Assembly: GCF_000014805.1 (NCBI RefSeq) | Contig: NC_008570.1 | Span: 538,501 to 602,500, forward strand | Origin: Aeromonas hydrophila subsp. hydrophila ATCC 7966 | Lineage (GTDB): Bacteria; Pseudomonadota; Gammaproteobacteria; Enterobacterales; Aeromonadaceae | DNA: 64,000 nucleotides | Direction of reading: 5' to 3' | Shown: piece after piece, positions 40,843 through 50,964 of the stretch | How the letters are laid out: each line of letters starts with the position of its first letter | Numbering within the stretch: position 1 is the stretch's first letter | Position numbers and translations under genes: made by a program | The notes under the pieces: model-generated | Database searches by the model: none | What the model was told of the DNA's origin: nothing | What the model saw: only the letters and a program-made list of their open reading frames with translations

Positions 40843-42626
40843 GGGGTGGCCGTCTCCTTCGGCGGTTGCAGGGCGATCAGCAGCTCCCCGGCCAGCGGTT
40901 CGACGGGGCCGGTGACGATGCGGGCCCGCCCCTTGCCGTCCAGCACGAACAGCGGAATGGCGCCCGGGTTGGCCTCCTGGTACTGGGTCCAATCGAACGC
41001 CTCGCTCAGCCGGGTCGCCTTGATCTGGCCGCCCCGGCTCAGCAGGCCGCTCAACCGGGCGTAGTTGATGTCGGGACCGAACAGGTTCTGGCGGGCGCGA
41101 AAGGTGGCGCTCTCCCGATTGGCCTTGCCGTGCTGCTCGCTGGAGCGCAGGGAGTAGACCTTCTCCTCGCCGTAGAGGTGGGCGAAGTGCAGCACGCCGA
41201 GGGCGTTGTTGTGGCGGTTGGGGGAGAGCGCCAGCACTGTGCTGATGCTGGTGAGCGGCAGGTGCAGCTCGGCGTGTTCGGATTGCGGGTTGCCGAAGTA
41301 GCAGGGCAGGTTGCTCATCCGCGCCTGTTTGCAGAACTCCCAGGCGGGATCGCAGAGCTGAACCGGCACCCCCTGATCCGCCAGCGCCTTGCCGATGGCC
41401 CGCGCCACCGAGTTGGCCCCGATGATGAGCCAGGTGTTGGGGGCGCTCTGGCGCATCTTGAGCAGGCCGGCCAGCGGCGCCGAGGTGAGGCTCTGCAGCA
41501 CCACGGTGGAGATGATCACCGCAAACACCAGGGGGACCAGCTTGTCGGCATCGGGAATACCGGCCTGGTGCAGGCTGATGGCGAACGAGGCGCTGACCGC
41601 CGCCGCGACGATGCCGCGCGGCGCAATCCAGCCGAGCAGGGCGCGGGCCCGCCAGGAGAGATCCGATCCCCAGGTGGAGACCAGAATGCAGAGCGGGCGC
41701 GCCACGAACTGCACCACGCACAGCAGCGCCAGCACCATGGGGCCGAGCTGCCAGAGCTGGGCCAGATCGAGGCGGGCCGCCAGCAGGATGAACAGGGAGG
41801 AGATGAGGATGACGGCGAGATCCTCCTTGAAGGCCAGCACCTCCTCCAGATCCAGCCCCTCCTGATTGGCGAGCCAGATGCCGAACACGGTGACCGCCAG
41901 CAGGCCGGATTCGTGGCTGAGCCAGTTGGAGAGGCTGAAGGTGACCAGCACCAGCGCCAGCACCCCGAACTTGTGCAGGCTGACCGGCAGCCAGTCCTTG
42001 CGGATCAGCAGGGTGGTGAGCCAGCCGGCGCCGACCCCGATGAGCGACCCTACCCCCACCGTTTTGGCCAGCGCCAGCAGGGTGTGGCCGATGAGATCTC
42101 CCTGGCTGCCGAGGCGCACCGCCTCGAACACCAGCACCGCAAACAGGGCGCCGATGGGATCGATGACGATCCCCTCCCAGCGCAGGATGCGGTCTACCTC
42201 CCGGGTCGGGCGGATCACGTTGAGCATGGGGGCGACCACGGTGGGGCCGGTCACCACCAGCACGGCGCCGAGCACCATGGCGACCCGCCAGTCCAGCCCC
42301 AGCAGGAAGTAACCGGCGCTGCCGATGACGGCGAAGCTGGCCAGCATGCCCACCGAGCAGAGGTTGCGCACCACCTTGCCGATCCCTTTCAGCTCGGCCA
42401 GGTGCAGGGTGAGCGCTCCCTCGAACAGGATGATGGCGACCGACAGGGAGACCAGCGGAAACAGCAGGTCACCGAGCAGGGCGTCGGGGTCGAGCAGGCC
42501 GCTGACCGGGCCCAGCAGCAGGCCGGTGAGCAGCAGAAACAGGATGGCGGGCACCCGCAGCGACCAGGCCAGCCACTGGGCCAGCACTGAGACCAGGGCG
42601 ATCCCGGCCAGGGAGAGAGCAATCAT
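40839..42626 (-). CDS. Cation:proton antiporter (CPA1, NhaP-like) with TrkA-N-like domain
   Basis: The protein has 595 residues. About 12 helices cover residues 1-400, with CPA motifs VVTGPTVVAPML and WEGIVIDPIGALFAV, and GWIAPRGIVAAAVSASFA. A Rossmann-type segment follows (WLIIGANSVARAIGKALADQ), then a C-terminal cytosolic part. It should exchange Na+ or K+ for protons at the inner membrane. The start is ATG 42626; the frame upstream is open by chance. The DnaJ-related gene overlaps its end. Confidence 0.92.
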   Translation of the reverse strand: MIALSLAGIALVSVLAQWLAWSLRVPAILFLLLTGLLLGPVSGLLDPDALLGDLLFPLVSLSVAIILFEGALTLHLAELKGIGKVVRNLCSVGMLASFAVIGSAGYFLLGLDWRVAMVLGAVLVVTGPTVVAPMLNVIRPTREVDRILRWEGIVIDPIGALFAVLVFEAVRLGSQGDLIGHTLLALAKTVGVGSLIGVGAGWLTTLLIRKDWLPVSLHKFGVLALVLVTFSLSNWLSHESGLLAVTVFGIWLANQEGLDLEEVLAFKEDLAVILISSLFILLAARLDLAQLWQLGPMVLALLCVVQFVARPLCILVSTWGSDLSWRARALLGWIAPRGIVAAAVSASFAISLHQAGIPDADKLVPLVFAVIISTVVLQSLTSAPLAGLLKMRQSAPNTWLIIGANSVARAIGKALADQGVPVQLCDPAWEFCKQARMSNLPCYFGNPQSEHAELHLPLTSISTVLALSPNRHNNALGVLHFAHLYGEEKVYSLRSSEQHGKANRESATFRARQNLFGPDINYARLSGLLSRGGQIKATRLSEAFDWTQYQEANPGAIPLFVLDGKGRARIVTGPVEPLAGELLIALQPPKETATP

Positions 42627-42802
42627 GCAGACCTCGATTAAGGCGATGAACCTGGAGGAAGTGTAGTGGGGAAGATGGTCAGATTGACACCAGTCGGCGG
42701 CGGGAACAAGGGGGGAAGCGGATCGCGCGACAGCGGGCGTCACGGGGGCATGACCGCGGGAGAGGGGCGGGGTGTGGCCGCTAACTGCGGCCACCAGCCG
42801 GA

Positions 42803-43324
42803 TTAGATGGGGCTCTCTTTGTGGAGTTCGGTGACGCAGTCGGCCACCGCCAGCACCAGCGCCGAGCGCACCACCTGATCGAGCCGGTTCAGCTGCATCT
42901 GGTAGAAGGGCCAGTCCTCCTCGTTGGCGGGGGCCTCCTGCGGCATCATGCCGCCCTGGCTGACGCCGTGCAGGCGTGCCAGCAGATCGCGGATGGGCTT
43001 GTCGCTGAAGCGGTAATCCTTGGGGTCGCGCACCAGAAAATCGCGGATCTTCAGGTAAGCCTCGAGATCCTGATAGCGTTCGAGGGAGATGAGGCCGAGG
43101 GCGAAGATGAGCTTGAGGCGCACCTCCAGCTGGCCGAGAGGACCGCTCTGGTTGAGCAGGGGTTCGATGGCGTATTTGACGGCATACTCCTCCTGACGGA
43201 ACGCGCGTCGCATCAGAGAGTCGACCGCCTCTTCCAGGATGGTCACGACCTCGAGAAAGAAGCCGCGAGGGCCATCCTGCTCGTTCAGTCGCTCCAGTAC
43301 TTCATCTTCCTGGTGTGTGGTCAT
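42803..43324 (-). CDS. mtlR: Mannitol operon repressor MtlR
   Basis: The protein has 173 residues, the MtlR family length. Typical features are LERLNEQDGPRGFFLEVVTI, RLKLIFALGLISLERYQDLE and IRDFLVRDP. MtlR represses mtlA transcription in E. coli without a classical DNA-binding motif. It is the last gene of mtlA-mtlD-mtlR, 108 bases after mtlD. A GGGAGAGA/TCTCTCCC hairpin occurs in that spacer at 43348-43370. Confidence 0.92.
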   Translation of the reverse strand: MTTHQEDEVLERLNEQDGPRGFFLEVVTILEEAVDSLMRRAFRQEEYAVKYAIEPLLNQSGPLGQLEVRLKLIFALGLISLERYQDLEAYLKIRDFLVRDPKDYRFSDKPIRDLLARLHGVSQGGMMPQEAPANEEDWPFYQMQLNRLDQVVRSALVLAVADCVTELHKESPI

Positions 43325-43347
43325 AAGTGCATTGGGTCCAGCTGACA

Positions 43348-43376
43348 GGGAGAGAGTGGGCCTCTCTCCCGGTTTT
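43348..43376 (+). other. Hairpin in the mtlD-mtlR spacer
   Basis: GGGAGAGA (43348-43355) pairs with TCTCTCCC (43363-43370), followed after two bases by five T residues on the plus strand, opposite to the operon. It could end an antisense transcript of mtlR or simply be an mRNA hairpin. Confidence 0.4.
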
Positions 43377-43432
43377 TATCGTATGAGGCGCTTTGGTGGC
43401 CGGCCTGGGTGGGCCGGCGGCGCCTCATCAGG

Positions 43433-44578
43433 TCACTTCAAATTGCCATAACGGGTGACGATGGCGCTGACGATGTCGCTGTCGGCAGCCAGGCCGGTGA
43501 TGCGCGCCAGAGCCTGGGCCGGGCCCAGCTCCGCCAGCAGCTGTTGCAGTTCCACCGCCTGCGGGTCGTCGGCGTTGCGATAGTGCAGCGCCGCGGCGAT
43601 CCCCTCCTGCAGGTGATCGCTCGGCAGGCCGTACTCGAGGGTGCCGAGCAGCGGCTTCACCAGCCGATCCCCCGCCGCCAGCTTGCGCAGCGGCTGACGG
43701 CCGACCCGGTCAATCTCATCCACCAGATAGGGGTTGGCGAAGCGGGCCAGGATCTTCTCGATGTAGGCGGCGTGCAGGCGCGGGTCGAAACCGTAGCGTT
43801 GCACCAGCACGGCGCCGCTCTCCTCCATGGCGCGACGCACCTTGCTGCGGATCAGCGGATCCTCGATCGCCTCGCGGATGGTGCGATAGCCCCTCAGCTT
43901 GCCGAGGTAGGCGGTGACGATGTGGCCGGTGTTGAGGGTGAACAGCTTGCGCTCGACGAAGGCCATCAGGTTGTCGGTGGGCTCCATGCCCGCCACCTGC
44001 GGCAGCTCGCCCTTGAACTGGGTCTGGTCGACGATCCACTCGCTGAAGCTCTCCACCGTCACCTCCAGCGGATCATCGTTGGCAGCCGCCGGCGGAACGA
44101 TGCGGTCCACCGCCGAGTCGACGAAGCCGATACAGGCGTCGAGGGTGGCATGATACGCGACCGGCAGGTACTTGAGTACCTCCTGCTTGAGATGGCTGGT
44201 GCCGCGCACCATGTTCTCGCAGGCGATGACGTTGAGCGGTGTCAGGTTGCCGGCATCGAAGCGGGCCTGCAGCCCCTTGGCCAGGGTGCTGGCAATCTTG
44301 TCCAGAATGTTGGGGCCGACCGCGGTGGTGACCAGATCGGCGGTGATGATGCGGGCGATCACCTCGTGGCCGGCGGAGCTCACCGCCGCCACGTTGCGCA
44401 CCACGTCCAGCTTCTGATCCGCTCCCACCACGTGCACCTTGTACTCCTGGCGGTGGTTGAGCTGGTCGATCAGGGTCTCGTTGACGTCGGCGAAGGTGAC
44501 CTGGTGGCTGGCGTCAGCCAACAGTTTGCCGATGAAGCCGCGACCGATGTTGCCGGCACCAAAATGCAATGTTTTCAT
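43433..44578 (-). CDS. mtlD: Mannitol-1-phosphate 5-dehydrogenase
   Basis: The protein has 381 residues. The N-terminal NAD-binding motif is [20 protein letters not shown]. The polyol dehydrogenase signature [20 protein letters not shown] carries the catalytic Lys and His. It oxidises mannitol 1-phosphate to fructose 6-phosphate. ATG 44578 is fixed by the nucleotide-binding motif starting at residue 5. It is 37 bases after mtlA. Confidence 0.96.
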   Translation of the reverse strand: MKTLHFGAGNIGRGFIGKLLADASHQVTFADVNETLIDQLNHRQEYKVHVVGADQKLDVVRNVAAVSSAGHEVIARIITADLVTTAVGPNILDKIASTLAKGLQARFDAGNLTPLNVIACENMVRGTSHLKQEVLKYLPVAYHATLDACIGFVDSAVDRIVPPAAANDDPLEVTVESFSEWIVDQTQFKGELPQVAGMEPTDNLMAFVERKLFTLNTGHIVTAYLGKLRGYRTIREAIEDPLIRSKVRRAMEESGAVLVQRYGFDPRLHAAYIEKILARFANPYLVDEIDRVGRQPLRKLAAGDRLVKPLLGTLEYGLPSDHLQEGIAAALHYRNADDPQAVELQQLLAELGPAQALARITGLAADSDIVSAIVTRYGNLK

Positions 44579-44615
44579 TATATTAACCTCTTGAACCAAA
44601 GACGATGAAGGACGA

Positions 44616-46538
44616 TCAGGCAGCCTGTTCGGCACCCAGCAGATCCAGGAACTCCTGGGGATCCTGGGTGCTGGCCAGCCGGTCGATGAGGCCGGGTTCA
44701 TCCAGTGCATTGGTCAGGCGGGTTATCACCTGCATGTGTTCGTCGTTGCGGGCGGCGATGCCGATCACCAGCCGCGCCACTTCATCGGCCTCCTCGCCGA
44801 AGGCGACCCCGGCCGGGTATTGGCAGATGACGATGCCGGTGCGTTTCACAAACTCCTTGGCGGCGATGGTGCCGTGCGGCACGGCGATGGATTCGCCGAG
44901 GTAGGTGGAGACCAGCTGTTCGCGCTCCAGCATGGCGTTGACGTAGTCGGGCGCCACGTAGCCCCGCTCCGCCAGCAGCTTGCCGGCAGCCCGGATGGCG
45001 GCCTCCTTGTTGTCAGCCTTGAGTCCCAGGTGCACGTCATGACGGCTCAGGGTGAACACCTCGGCGGCCTGCGGCTCGTAGCTGTCGTCGTTGGCCGCCA
45101 CCAGCAGCTGCGGGTTGGCGACGTCATCGTTGACGGCCTGGGTCAGGCTCTGTACCAGCTCCTGATAGAGACCGTTGTCGAGGAAGTTGGTGAGCGAGAT
45201 GTGGTGGGCGTGCGGCGCGTGGCGACGGGCCCGCTCGGTCAGATCCTTGTGGGTGATGACCCAGTCCACCTGATCGTCGAGCTGATCGATGGCGCGGTTG
45301 GTGACGCTGATGTCGAGGCCGGCGGCCTGCACCCGCTTGCGCAGCAGGCCGGCGCCCATGGCGCTGGAGCCCATGCCCGCATCGCAGGCGACGACTATGT
45401 TGCGCACCGCCATCAGTTCACCGCCCGGCTTCTTGGCCGCTGCGGTCTCGGGCTTGGCACCCTTCATGGCTTTCATCTTGCGGGTGGCTTCACCGAGGGC
45501 ATCGGCCTCGTCGGCTTCCGGCTGCTGGGCACGCACGAACACGGCGGCGACCAGGAAGGAGACGGTGGTGGAGGCGACGATGGAGAGCAGCACCCCGATG
45601 AGGGAGGCTTTCGGTGTCATCAACAGCACGGCGAAGATGGAACCCGGTGAGGCGGGGGAGACCAGACCTGCGTTGAACAGGGTCAGGGTGAACACCCCGG
45701 TCATGCCGCCGGCAATCACCGCCAGGATGAGGCGCGGGTTCATCAGCACGTACGGGAAGTAGATCTCGTGGATGCCGCCGAAGAAGTGAATGATGGAGGC
45801 ACCGGCAGCGGACTGCTTGGCGGCGCCGCGACCGAACACCATGTAGGCCAGCAGCACGCCCATGCCCGGGCCCGGGTTCGCTTCGATCAGGAAGAAGATG
45901 GAGCGGCCGTGCTCGGTCGCCTGCTGGATCCCCAGCGGCGAGAAGATGCCGTGGTTGATGGCGTTGTTGAGGAACAGGATCTTGGCCGGCTCAACGAAGA
46001 TGGAGGTGAGCGGCAGCAGGTTGTTGTCCACCAGGAAGCCGACGCCACCGGCCAGTACGCCGGAGAGCACCTTGACGAAAGGGCCGATCACGAAGAAGGC
46101 GAGGATCGCCAGCAGCATGCCGATGAGGCCGGCGGAGAAGTTGTTGACCAGCATCTCGAAGCCGCTCTTGACGCGACCTTCCATCGCCTTGTCGAAACGC
46201 TTGATGGCCCAGCCACCGAGCGGGCCGACCATCATGGCGCCCATGAACATGGGAATGTCGGTCCCCACGATGACGCCCATGGTGGTGATGGCACCGACCA
46301 CGCCGCCGCGCTCACCGCCCATCAGCTTGCCGCCGGTATAGCCAATCAGCAGCGGCAGCAGGTAGGTGATCATGGGGCCGACCAGCTTGGCCAAGGTTTC
46401 GCTCGGCAGCCAGCCGGTGGGGATGAAGAGGGCGGTAATAAAGCCCCAGGCGATGAAGGCGCCTATGTTGGGCATGACCATATTGGACAGGAAGCGTCCA
46501 AAATTCTGTATCTTGACTTTGGTATCCGGTGATAACAT
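44616..46538 (-). CDS. mtlA: PTS mannitol transporter EIICBA
   Basis: The protein has 640 residues. The EIIC membrane domain (about 1-340) includes [16 protein letters not shown]. The EIIB domain has the phospho-Cys loop [15 protein letters not shown]. The EIIA domain has the active His in [14 protein letters not shown]. It imports mannitol and phosphorylates it. It is the first gene of the mtl operon, behind several CRP-like sites, consistent with cAMP-CRP activation. Confidence 0.97.
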   Translation of the reverse strand: MLSPDTKVKIQNFGRFLSNMVMPNIGAFIAWGFITALFIPTGWLPSETLAKLVGPMITYLLPLLIGYTGGKLMGGERGGVVGAITTMGVIVGTDIPMFMGAMMVGPLGGWAIKRFDKAMEGRVKSGFEMLVNNFSAGLIGMLLAILAFFVIGPFVKVLSGVLAGGVGFLVDNNLLPLTSIFVEPAKILFLNNAINHGIFSPLGIQQATEHGRSIFFLIEANPGPGMGVLLAYMVFGRGAAKQSAAGASIIHFFGGIHEIYFPYVLMNPRLILAVIAGGMTGVFTLTLFNAGLVSPASPGSIFAVLLMTPKASLIGVLLSIVASTTVSFLVAAVFVRAQQPEADEADALGEATRKMKAMKGAKPETAAAKKPGGELMAVRNIVVACDAGMGSSAMGAGLLRKRVQAAGLDISVTNRAIDQLDDQVDWVITHKDLTERARRHAPHAHHISLTNFLDNGLYQELVQSLTQAVNDDVANPQLLVAANDDSYEPQAAEVFTLSRHDVHLGLKADNKEAAIRAAGKLLAERGYVAPDYVNAMLEREQLVSTYLGESIAVPHGTIAAKEFVKRTGIVICQYPAGVAFGEEADEVARLVIGIAARNDEHMQVITRLTNALDEPGLIDRLASTQDPQEFLDLLGAEQAA

Positions 46539-46718
46539 GTCGGGACCCCGTTTTAAGCCTGTTTGATTAAAAGTGGTAGTCGGGCTGGCCGGTTTTGCCG
46601 AACCGCCATCCCTGTCGTCTAAGCAACTTCAATCTACCAGCTTGTGATCAAATTAGGCTGAAAACGGGGTGTCTTGTGACACAGCTCTCAAATACCCCGA
46701 CCACCCCCCTCCCTTCAT

Positions 46719-46734
46719 AGTGATGTCGATCACA
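46719..46734. promoter_or_regulatory. CRP-like site, mtl operon
   Basis: AGTGATGTCGATCACA matches the CRP consensus half sites (TGTGA and TCACA with six bases between) at nine of ten positions and is nearly symmetrical. Confidence 0.75.
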
Positions 46735-46791
46735 TTCACTCTCTGTATTTCGGCTACATTTCGATCTTTGCTGCCGCCGGTATCGTTTTTA

Positions 46792-46807
46792 TGTGACAGA
46801 AATCACT
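46792..46807. promoter_or_regulatory. CRP-like site, mtl operon
   Basis: TGTGA, six bases, TCACT: nine of ten key bases. It is about 73 bases from the site at 46719, or roughly seven helical turns. A weaker site follows at 46837-46852. Confidence 0.75.
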
Positions 46808-46992
46808 CTTTGCTGTTTGCGCAAACCCGATGTCAATGTGATCTGTTTCTCATTTCTATTATTTGTATTCAATTGGAGCAATTCGCCTGACCTGAAAAGT
46901 GAAGGCATTGACGATGGATTAGTTGAATCAACATTCAAATAACCAATGAATCAATTATTTTGTAACCCACTTTCAGTTTTTCATGATGTTCT

Positions 46993-48039
46993 TCAGCCGC
47001 AGAGGCGACGCATCAGCCACTCCAGAGGGCCTCGCTCGAAACGCAGACTCCATAGATTGGCAAACAGCAGCGCCGCCAGGGCGAAGAGGCTGGCGGCCAG
47101 CACCACCTCGGGCAGATCCTGCCCCTGCAGCCAGCCGATCGCCTCCAGTACTCCCATGCCGAACATGATGTGGGCCAGATAGAGGGTCAGGGTCTGCCGG
47201 CCGACCGGCAGCCACACTCGCCACCAGCGTGCCTCGGGCAGGGCGCGTCCCAGCCAGAGGCAGAGGGCGATCAGGGTGCTGGCCGCGCCCATGCCGAACA
47301 GCAGGTAGAGCGGCGCCGGGGGAATGGGCTGGGTCGCCAGCAGTGGCGCCAGCTCGGGGGCCGGCAAGAGGGTCGGCAACCAGAGCGACAGCCCCTTGGC
47401 CAGCGCCATGGCGCTCACCCCGCCGGCCAGCAGCCAGCGCTGGGTGACCGGATTGGCCAGAGATTGGCGGCTCAGCCAGAGGCCGTAGAGCAGAAAGCCC
47501 AGCCAGGGCACCACCGGGTGCCAGCCGTTGAACAGCAGATTGCGGATGAAGCCGGCCAGGGTCCAGAACTCGGGATAGCTGAAGCTGTGCCACTGCCAGC
47601 CCCGATCGTAATCGAGCAGGAACAGCAGGCCGACGAAGCTTGCCGCCAGCAGCGGGATCAGAGCCAGCAGCCAGGGGGAGGGAAGCCGGAGACAGCAGGC
47701 CCCCAGCAGAAAGTAGACGGCGTAGTAGTGGATGATGTCGGCCGGAAACACCAGGTAGTTGAGCAGCCCCACGATCAGCAGGAACAGGGCCCGCCTGGCG
47801 GTGTGGCTCATGGCCGCCGACCACGCCAGCTTGCGGGTCGACAGCCCCAGCCCGATGCCGGCCAGCACCACGAAGCTGGCGGCGGAGCGCCCTTCCAGTG
47901 CATCCAGCAGGGGCTTGAGCCAGGTCGGCCCCCCCGCCAACACCCCCATGGCGATGCGAAAATTCACCAGCACCATGCCGATAAGCGCCATGGCACGGGC
48001 CAGATCCAGTCCTTCCAGTCGATTGTGCGGGGTCGTCAT
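46993..48039 (-). CDS. DUF418/DUF1624-type membrane acyltransferase-like protein
   Basis: The protein has 348 residues and about nine or ten helices. It starts RLEGLDLARAMALIGMVLVN, the characteristic beginning of the YeiB/heparan-alpha-glucosaminide acetyltransferase-like family. C-terminal GRQTLTLYLAHIMFGMG is also typical. It may acylate an envelope component; the substrate is unknown. AAGGAG lies eight bases before ATG 48039. The TetR gene lies 21 bases upstream on the same strand, so one promoter probably serves both. Confidence 0.88.
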   Translation of the reverse strand: MTTPHNRLEGLDLARAMALIGMVLVNFRIAMGVLAGGPTWLKPLLDALEGRSAASFVVLAGIGLGLSTRKLAWSAAMSHTARRALFLLIVGLLNYLVFPADIIHYYAVYFLLGACCLRLPSPWLLALIPLLAASFVGLLFLLDYDRGWQWHSFSYPEFWTLAGFIRNLLFNGWHPVVPWLGFLLYGLWLSRQSLANPVTQRWLLAGGVSAMALAKGLSLWLPTLLPAPELAPLLATQPIPPAPLYLLFGMGAASTLIALCLWLGRALPEARWWRVWLPVGRQTLTLYLAHIMFGMGVLEAIGWLQGQDLPEVVLAASLFALAALLFANLWSLRFERGPLEWLMRRLCG

Positions 48040-48060
48040 GGTGGTGACTCCTTGGGGTGA

Positions 48061-48654
48061 TCAGCGGGCCGGACCCAGCAACTGGTCCAGCAGGGACGGC
48101 AACCTTTGTTCCACCGGTGCCTGCTCTGGATGCAGGGCCAGGGCGTGGCGCACCGCCTGCCCCTCCAGCGCGTCCAGCAACAGCTGGGCGGTGAGATCCG
48201 GTTGCAGGTGTGCAGCCAGCTCCCCCGCCTGCTGGCCACGGCGCACCGCCGCCGCCAGGGTATCGCACAGCTGGCGCTGGTTGCTGGCGAAGGTGGCTGC
48301 CATCTCGGGGTGGCGGGTCAGCTCGGCCAGGATCTCGGTGCCGAGCAGCAGGTTCTCCGGGGTCAGCGACCAGGCGAGGTAGCCGGCGGCGAAGCGGGCC
48401 AGCGCCGCCCGGGCCGGCCCCTGGACCAGCTCATCCAGCAGGGGTTGCAGCTCGGCCGCCTCCAGCGAGGCGATCAGGGCGATCAGTTCCTCCTTGCGGG
48501 CGAAGTGGTTGTAGAGGTTGCCGAGGCTCACCCCGGCGGCGGCGGCGATGTCGCGCATGCCGGTCTGGTGGAAGCCCCGCTCGATGAAGCAGCCGAGCGC
48601 CGCCTGGATGATCTGTTCGCGTCGCTGCTCCAGCCGCAGGTTGTTGGTGGTCAT
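48061..48654 (-). CDS. TetR family transcriptional regulator
   Basis: The protein has 197 residues. The helix-turn-helix is at about residues 10-55 (IIQAALGCFIERGFHQTGMR to GVSLGNLYNHFARKEEL). The C-terminal ligand-binding part is helical and family-specific. ATG 48654 has GAGG seven bases upstream; an ATG at 48684 lies inside the operator palindrome and is less likely. It probably represses itself and the downstream acyltransferase gene through that palindrome. The inducer is unknown. Confidence 0.9.
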   Translation of the reverse strand: MTTNNLRLEQRREQIIQAALGCFIERGFHQTGMRDIAAAAGVSLGNLYNHFARKEELIALIASLEAAELQPLLDELVQGPARAALARFAAGYLAWSLTPENLLLGTEILAELTRHPEMAATFASNQRQLCDTLAAAVRRGQQAGELAAHLQPDLTAQLLLDALEGQAVRHALALHPEQAPVEQRLPSLLDQLLGPAR

Positions 48655-48682
48655 GGGGATGCCTCTTGCCTGAAAACTTAAC

Positions 48683-48702
48683 ATGAGCGAACGTTCGTTC
48701 AT
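48683..48702. promoter_or_regulatory. Near-perfect 20-bp palindrome, likely TetR operator
   Basis: ATGAGCGAACGTTCGTTCAT is symmetrical except for one base pair. It lies 29 bases upstream of the TetR start, where an autoregulatory operator is expected. Confidence 0.8.
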
Positions 48703-48793
48703 TTGTGGGTTCACTCTATGCCCGTAACGAGCAACTGGCAAGCTCGGCGCGTACAAAAAATGATCGCCGGACTCGGCGGGTGGCATGGTCCAA

Positions 48794-48823
48794 TAAAAAA
48801 GCCCGCAGAGTGCGGGCTTTTTA
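48794..48823 (-). terminator. Rho-independent terminator after rnb
   Basis: An 11-bp stem (AAAAAGCCCGC with GCGGGCTTTTT, loop AGAGT) is flanked by A and T runs and works leftward, 20 bases past the rnb stop. Confidence 0.92.
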
Positions 48824-48842
48824 CAAGGTGGGGAGGCCTGGC

Positions 48843-50864
48843 TTATTCGGCCTTGGGGGCCTCGTCGGCAGGCGTGGCATCGGCCTCGCTGGTCGGGGCG
48901 ACCGGCGCCGGGCCCGGCACCAGCTCCACCGCCGGCTTGGCGATGAGGGAGCGGGTCTCTTCCACCGCTTCGGTCAGCTTGACCTCGATGATCTGGCCGA
49001 GCTCGTAGACCACCTCGGTCTTGTCCAGATAGACGCGACCATTGTCCCAGTTGCACTCCAGCCGATCCTTGTTGTCCAGGATATGGCGGGCGGGCATGAA
49101 CACCACGGCGCCGTTCTCGCGCAGACGCAGCTTGAGGCCGGCGCGCATCACGTCGATGATCTCGGCGTTGAACACCTTGTCGGTGCCGGCATCGGCCTTG
49201 AGGTAGCGGACATAGAGCCAGTCGCCGATGTCGCGCTCCACCATGCGGTGCAGGCGGCGGCAGGCGGTCAGGTGCTCGGTGAGCTCCAGGCTCGGGCGCT
49301 CACCCGGGGTCTTGCCGGCGATGACGGCCTTCAGCAGGCGATGGTTGACCATGTCGCCGTATTTGCGGATCGGTGAGGTCCAGGTGGCATAGGCATCCAG
49401 CCCCAGGCCGTAGTGTGCGCCCGGCTCGGCGGACATCAGCGCATAGCTCTGGAAGCGGCGGATCTTGCCGTCCAGCCAGCGGGTGTCCAGGTTGTCGATC
49501 CAGCGGCGCAGGGCGCAGAAGCCGGACAGGCTGGCAATCTCTTCCTTCTCGAACGGGGCCTCGGCGCTTTTCAGCAGATCGATGGCGCCGTCGAGGGACT
49601 CTTCGTCAAAGCCGGTGTGGACGTTGAAGATGCCGTAGCCGACCTGCTTGCCGAGCACGCGGCCGGCACAGATGTTGGCGGCGATCATCGACTCTTCCAC
49701 CATGCGGTTGGCGATGCGGCGTGGCTCGACGTGGATGGCCAGCACTTCGCCGTTCTCGCCCAGCTCGAAGTCGTAGTCGGGACGATCCGGGAATACCAGG
49801 GCATGCTCGGTACGCCAGGCGATGCGCGCCTCGGTCATCGCCTTCATCAGCGGCAGTTGGGCCAGCACGCCGGCGTCGATATCCAGCTGCTTGCCGTGTT
49901 CGGCCCAGTCGGAGACGTCGTCATAGGTGAGACGGGCGTGGGAGCTGATGCGGGCGGCGAAGAACTCGGTCTCTTCCAGCAGCAGGCCATCCTCGGCGAT
50001 GAGCAGACGGGCACACAGGGTGTTGCGCTCCTCGCCCTCTTTCAGGGAGCAGAGCTCGTCGGAGAGGGTGCGTGGGATCATCGGCACGTTGCGGCCCGGC
50101 ATGTAGACGGTGAAGGCGCGCTGGGCAGCTTCCTTGTCCAGCTCGCTCCCTTCGGCCACGTAGGCGGTCGGGTCGGCGATGGCCACCAGCAGCTCCCAGC
50201 CGTTGTCCAGCTTGCGGATGGCCAGGGCATCGTCCATGTCCTTGGTCTTGGCGCCGTCGATGGTGAAGAAGGGGGTCGCGGTCAGATCGGTGCGCGGCAG
50301 CTCTTCCTCTTCGATCACCTTCCACTCCGGCAGATCCGCCGGCTCGACCTGGGCCAGGTTATGGCGCGCCAGCACCACCCACCAGGGCACGTTGTGATCT
50401 TCCTGCGAGGCGATCGTCTGGGTGATCTCGGCAGAGAAGTTGCCGTCCACCAGGGCGTGACGCTTGAGGGTGGCAACCACCCAGTCCCCTTCCTTGAACT
50501 CTTTCTCGTCCAGCCCCTTCTTGACGCGGGCCTTGATGGCATCCTTGATCAGCGGGTGATCGGCGACCACGTTGAGGCGGTCGCGGAACATCTTGACGCG
50601 GGCCACGAAACGGGTGACGGACTGCTCCAGCAGGGCATCCGGCTCGGCCACTTCCTTCTCTTTTTCGGTACGGATCAGGGCGCTCACCCGGTCACCGTGC
50701 ATCACCTTCTTCATGTAGGGAGGCGGCACGAAATAGCTGGTCTTCTCATCGACCTCCAGGAAGCCGAAGCCTCGATCGGAGGCGCGGATCACACCCTCTT
50801 TCTTGGGGATGTTTTCGCGGATTTGTTGCTTGAGCTGGGCCAGCAGCGGATTGTCTTGGAACAT
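48843..50864 (-). CDS. rnb: Exoribonuclease II
   Basis: The protein has 673 residues, slightly longer than E. coli RNase II (644). An N-terminal cold-shock domain (IRASDRGFGFLEVDEKTSYF) is followed by the RNB catalytic domain. Active-site aspartates lie in FFTIDGAKTKDMDDALAI, followed by ATWTSPIRKYGDMVNHRLL. A C-terminal S1 domain comes next. The extra tail after the S1 domain is Ala/Pro/Glu-rich (VPGPAPVAPTSEADATPADE). It degrades mRNA 3' to 5'. Monocistronic. Confidence 0.95.
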   Translation of the reverse strand: MFQDNPLLAQLKQQIRENIPKKEGVIRASDRGFGFLEVDEKTSYFVPPPYMKKVMHGDRVSALIRTEKEKEVAEPDALLEQSVTRFVARVKMFRDRLNVVADHPLIKDAIKARVKKGLDEKEFKEGDWVVATLKRHALVDGNFSAEITQTIASQEDHNVPWWVVLARHNLAQVEPADLPEWKVIEEEELPRTDLTATPFFTIDGAKTKDMDDALAIRKLDNGWELLVAIADPTAYVAEGSELDKEAAQRAFTVYMPGRNVPMIPRTLSDELCSLKEGEERNTLCARLLIAEDGLLLEETEFFAARISSHARLTYDDVSDWAEHGKQLDIDAGVLAQLPLMKAMTEARIAWRTEHALVFPDRPDYDFELGENGEVLAIHVEPRRIANRMVEESMIAANICAGRVLGKQVGYGIFNVHTGFDEESLDGAIDLLKSAEAPFEKEEIASLSGFCALRRWIDNLDTRWLDGKIRRFQSYALMSAEPGAHYGLGLDAYATWTSPIRKYGDMVNHRLLKAVIAGKTPGERPSLELTEHLTACRRLHRMVERDIGDWLYVRYLKADAGTDKVFNAEIIDVMRAGLKLRLRENGAVVFMPARHILDNKDRLECNWDNGRVYLDKTEVVYELGQIIEVKLTEAVEETRSLIAKPAVELVPGPAPVAPTSEADATPADEAPKAE

Positions 50865-50964
50865 AAGTGAGGAACCTGAAGTGGAAAACCTGGGTGGAGA
50901 CCTGATGACGGATCGCCCAGCACTATACGTTTTTACCCCTCCAAAGCCAAGGTGAATGGCCGGT

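Larger units (their letters stand above)
46539..46992. promoter_or_regulatory. Regulatory region of the mtl operon
   Basis: No gene is seen. The region holds at least four CRP-like sites (listed separately where strong; weaker ones begin TGTGA at 46643 and 46675). A five-site CRP array is known for E. coli mtlA. The far left end abuts mtlA, and the right end lies next to the 3' end of the acyltransferase gene. Confidence 0.7.

Noticed and set aside
43348..43376. Terminator inside the mtl operon
   Set aside because: The T tract is on the strand opposite the operon, so it cannot end the mtlA-mtlD transcript.
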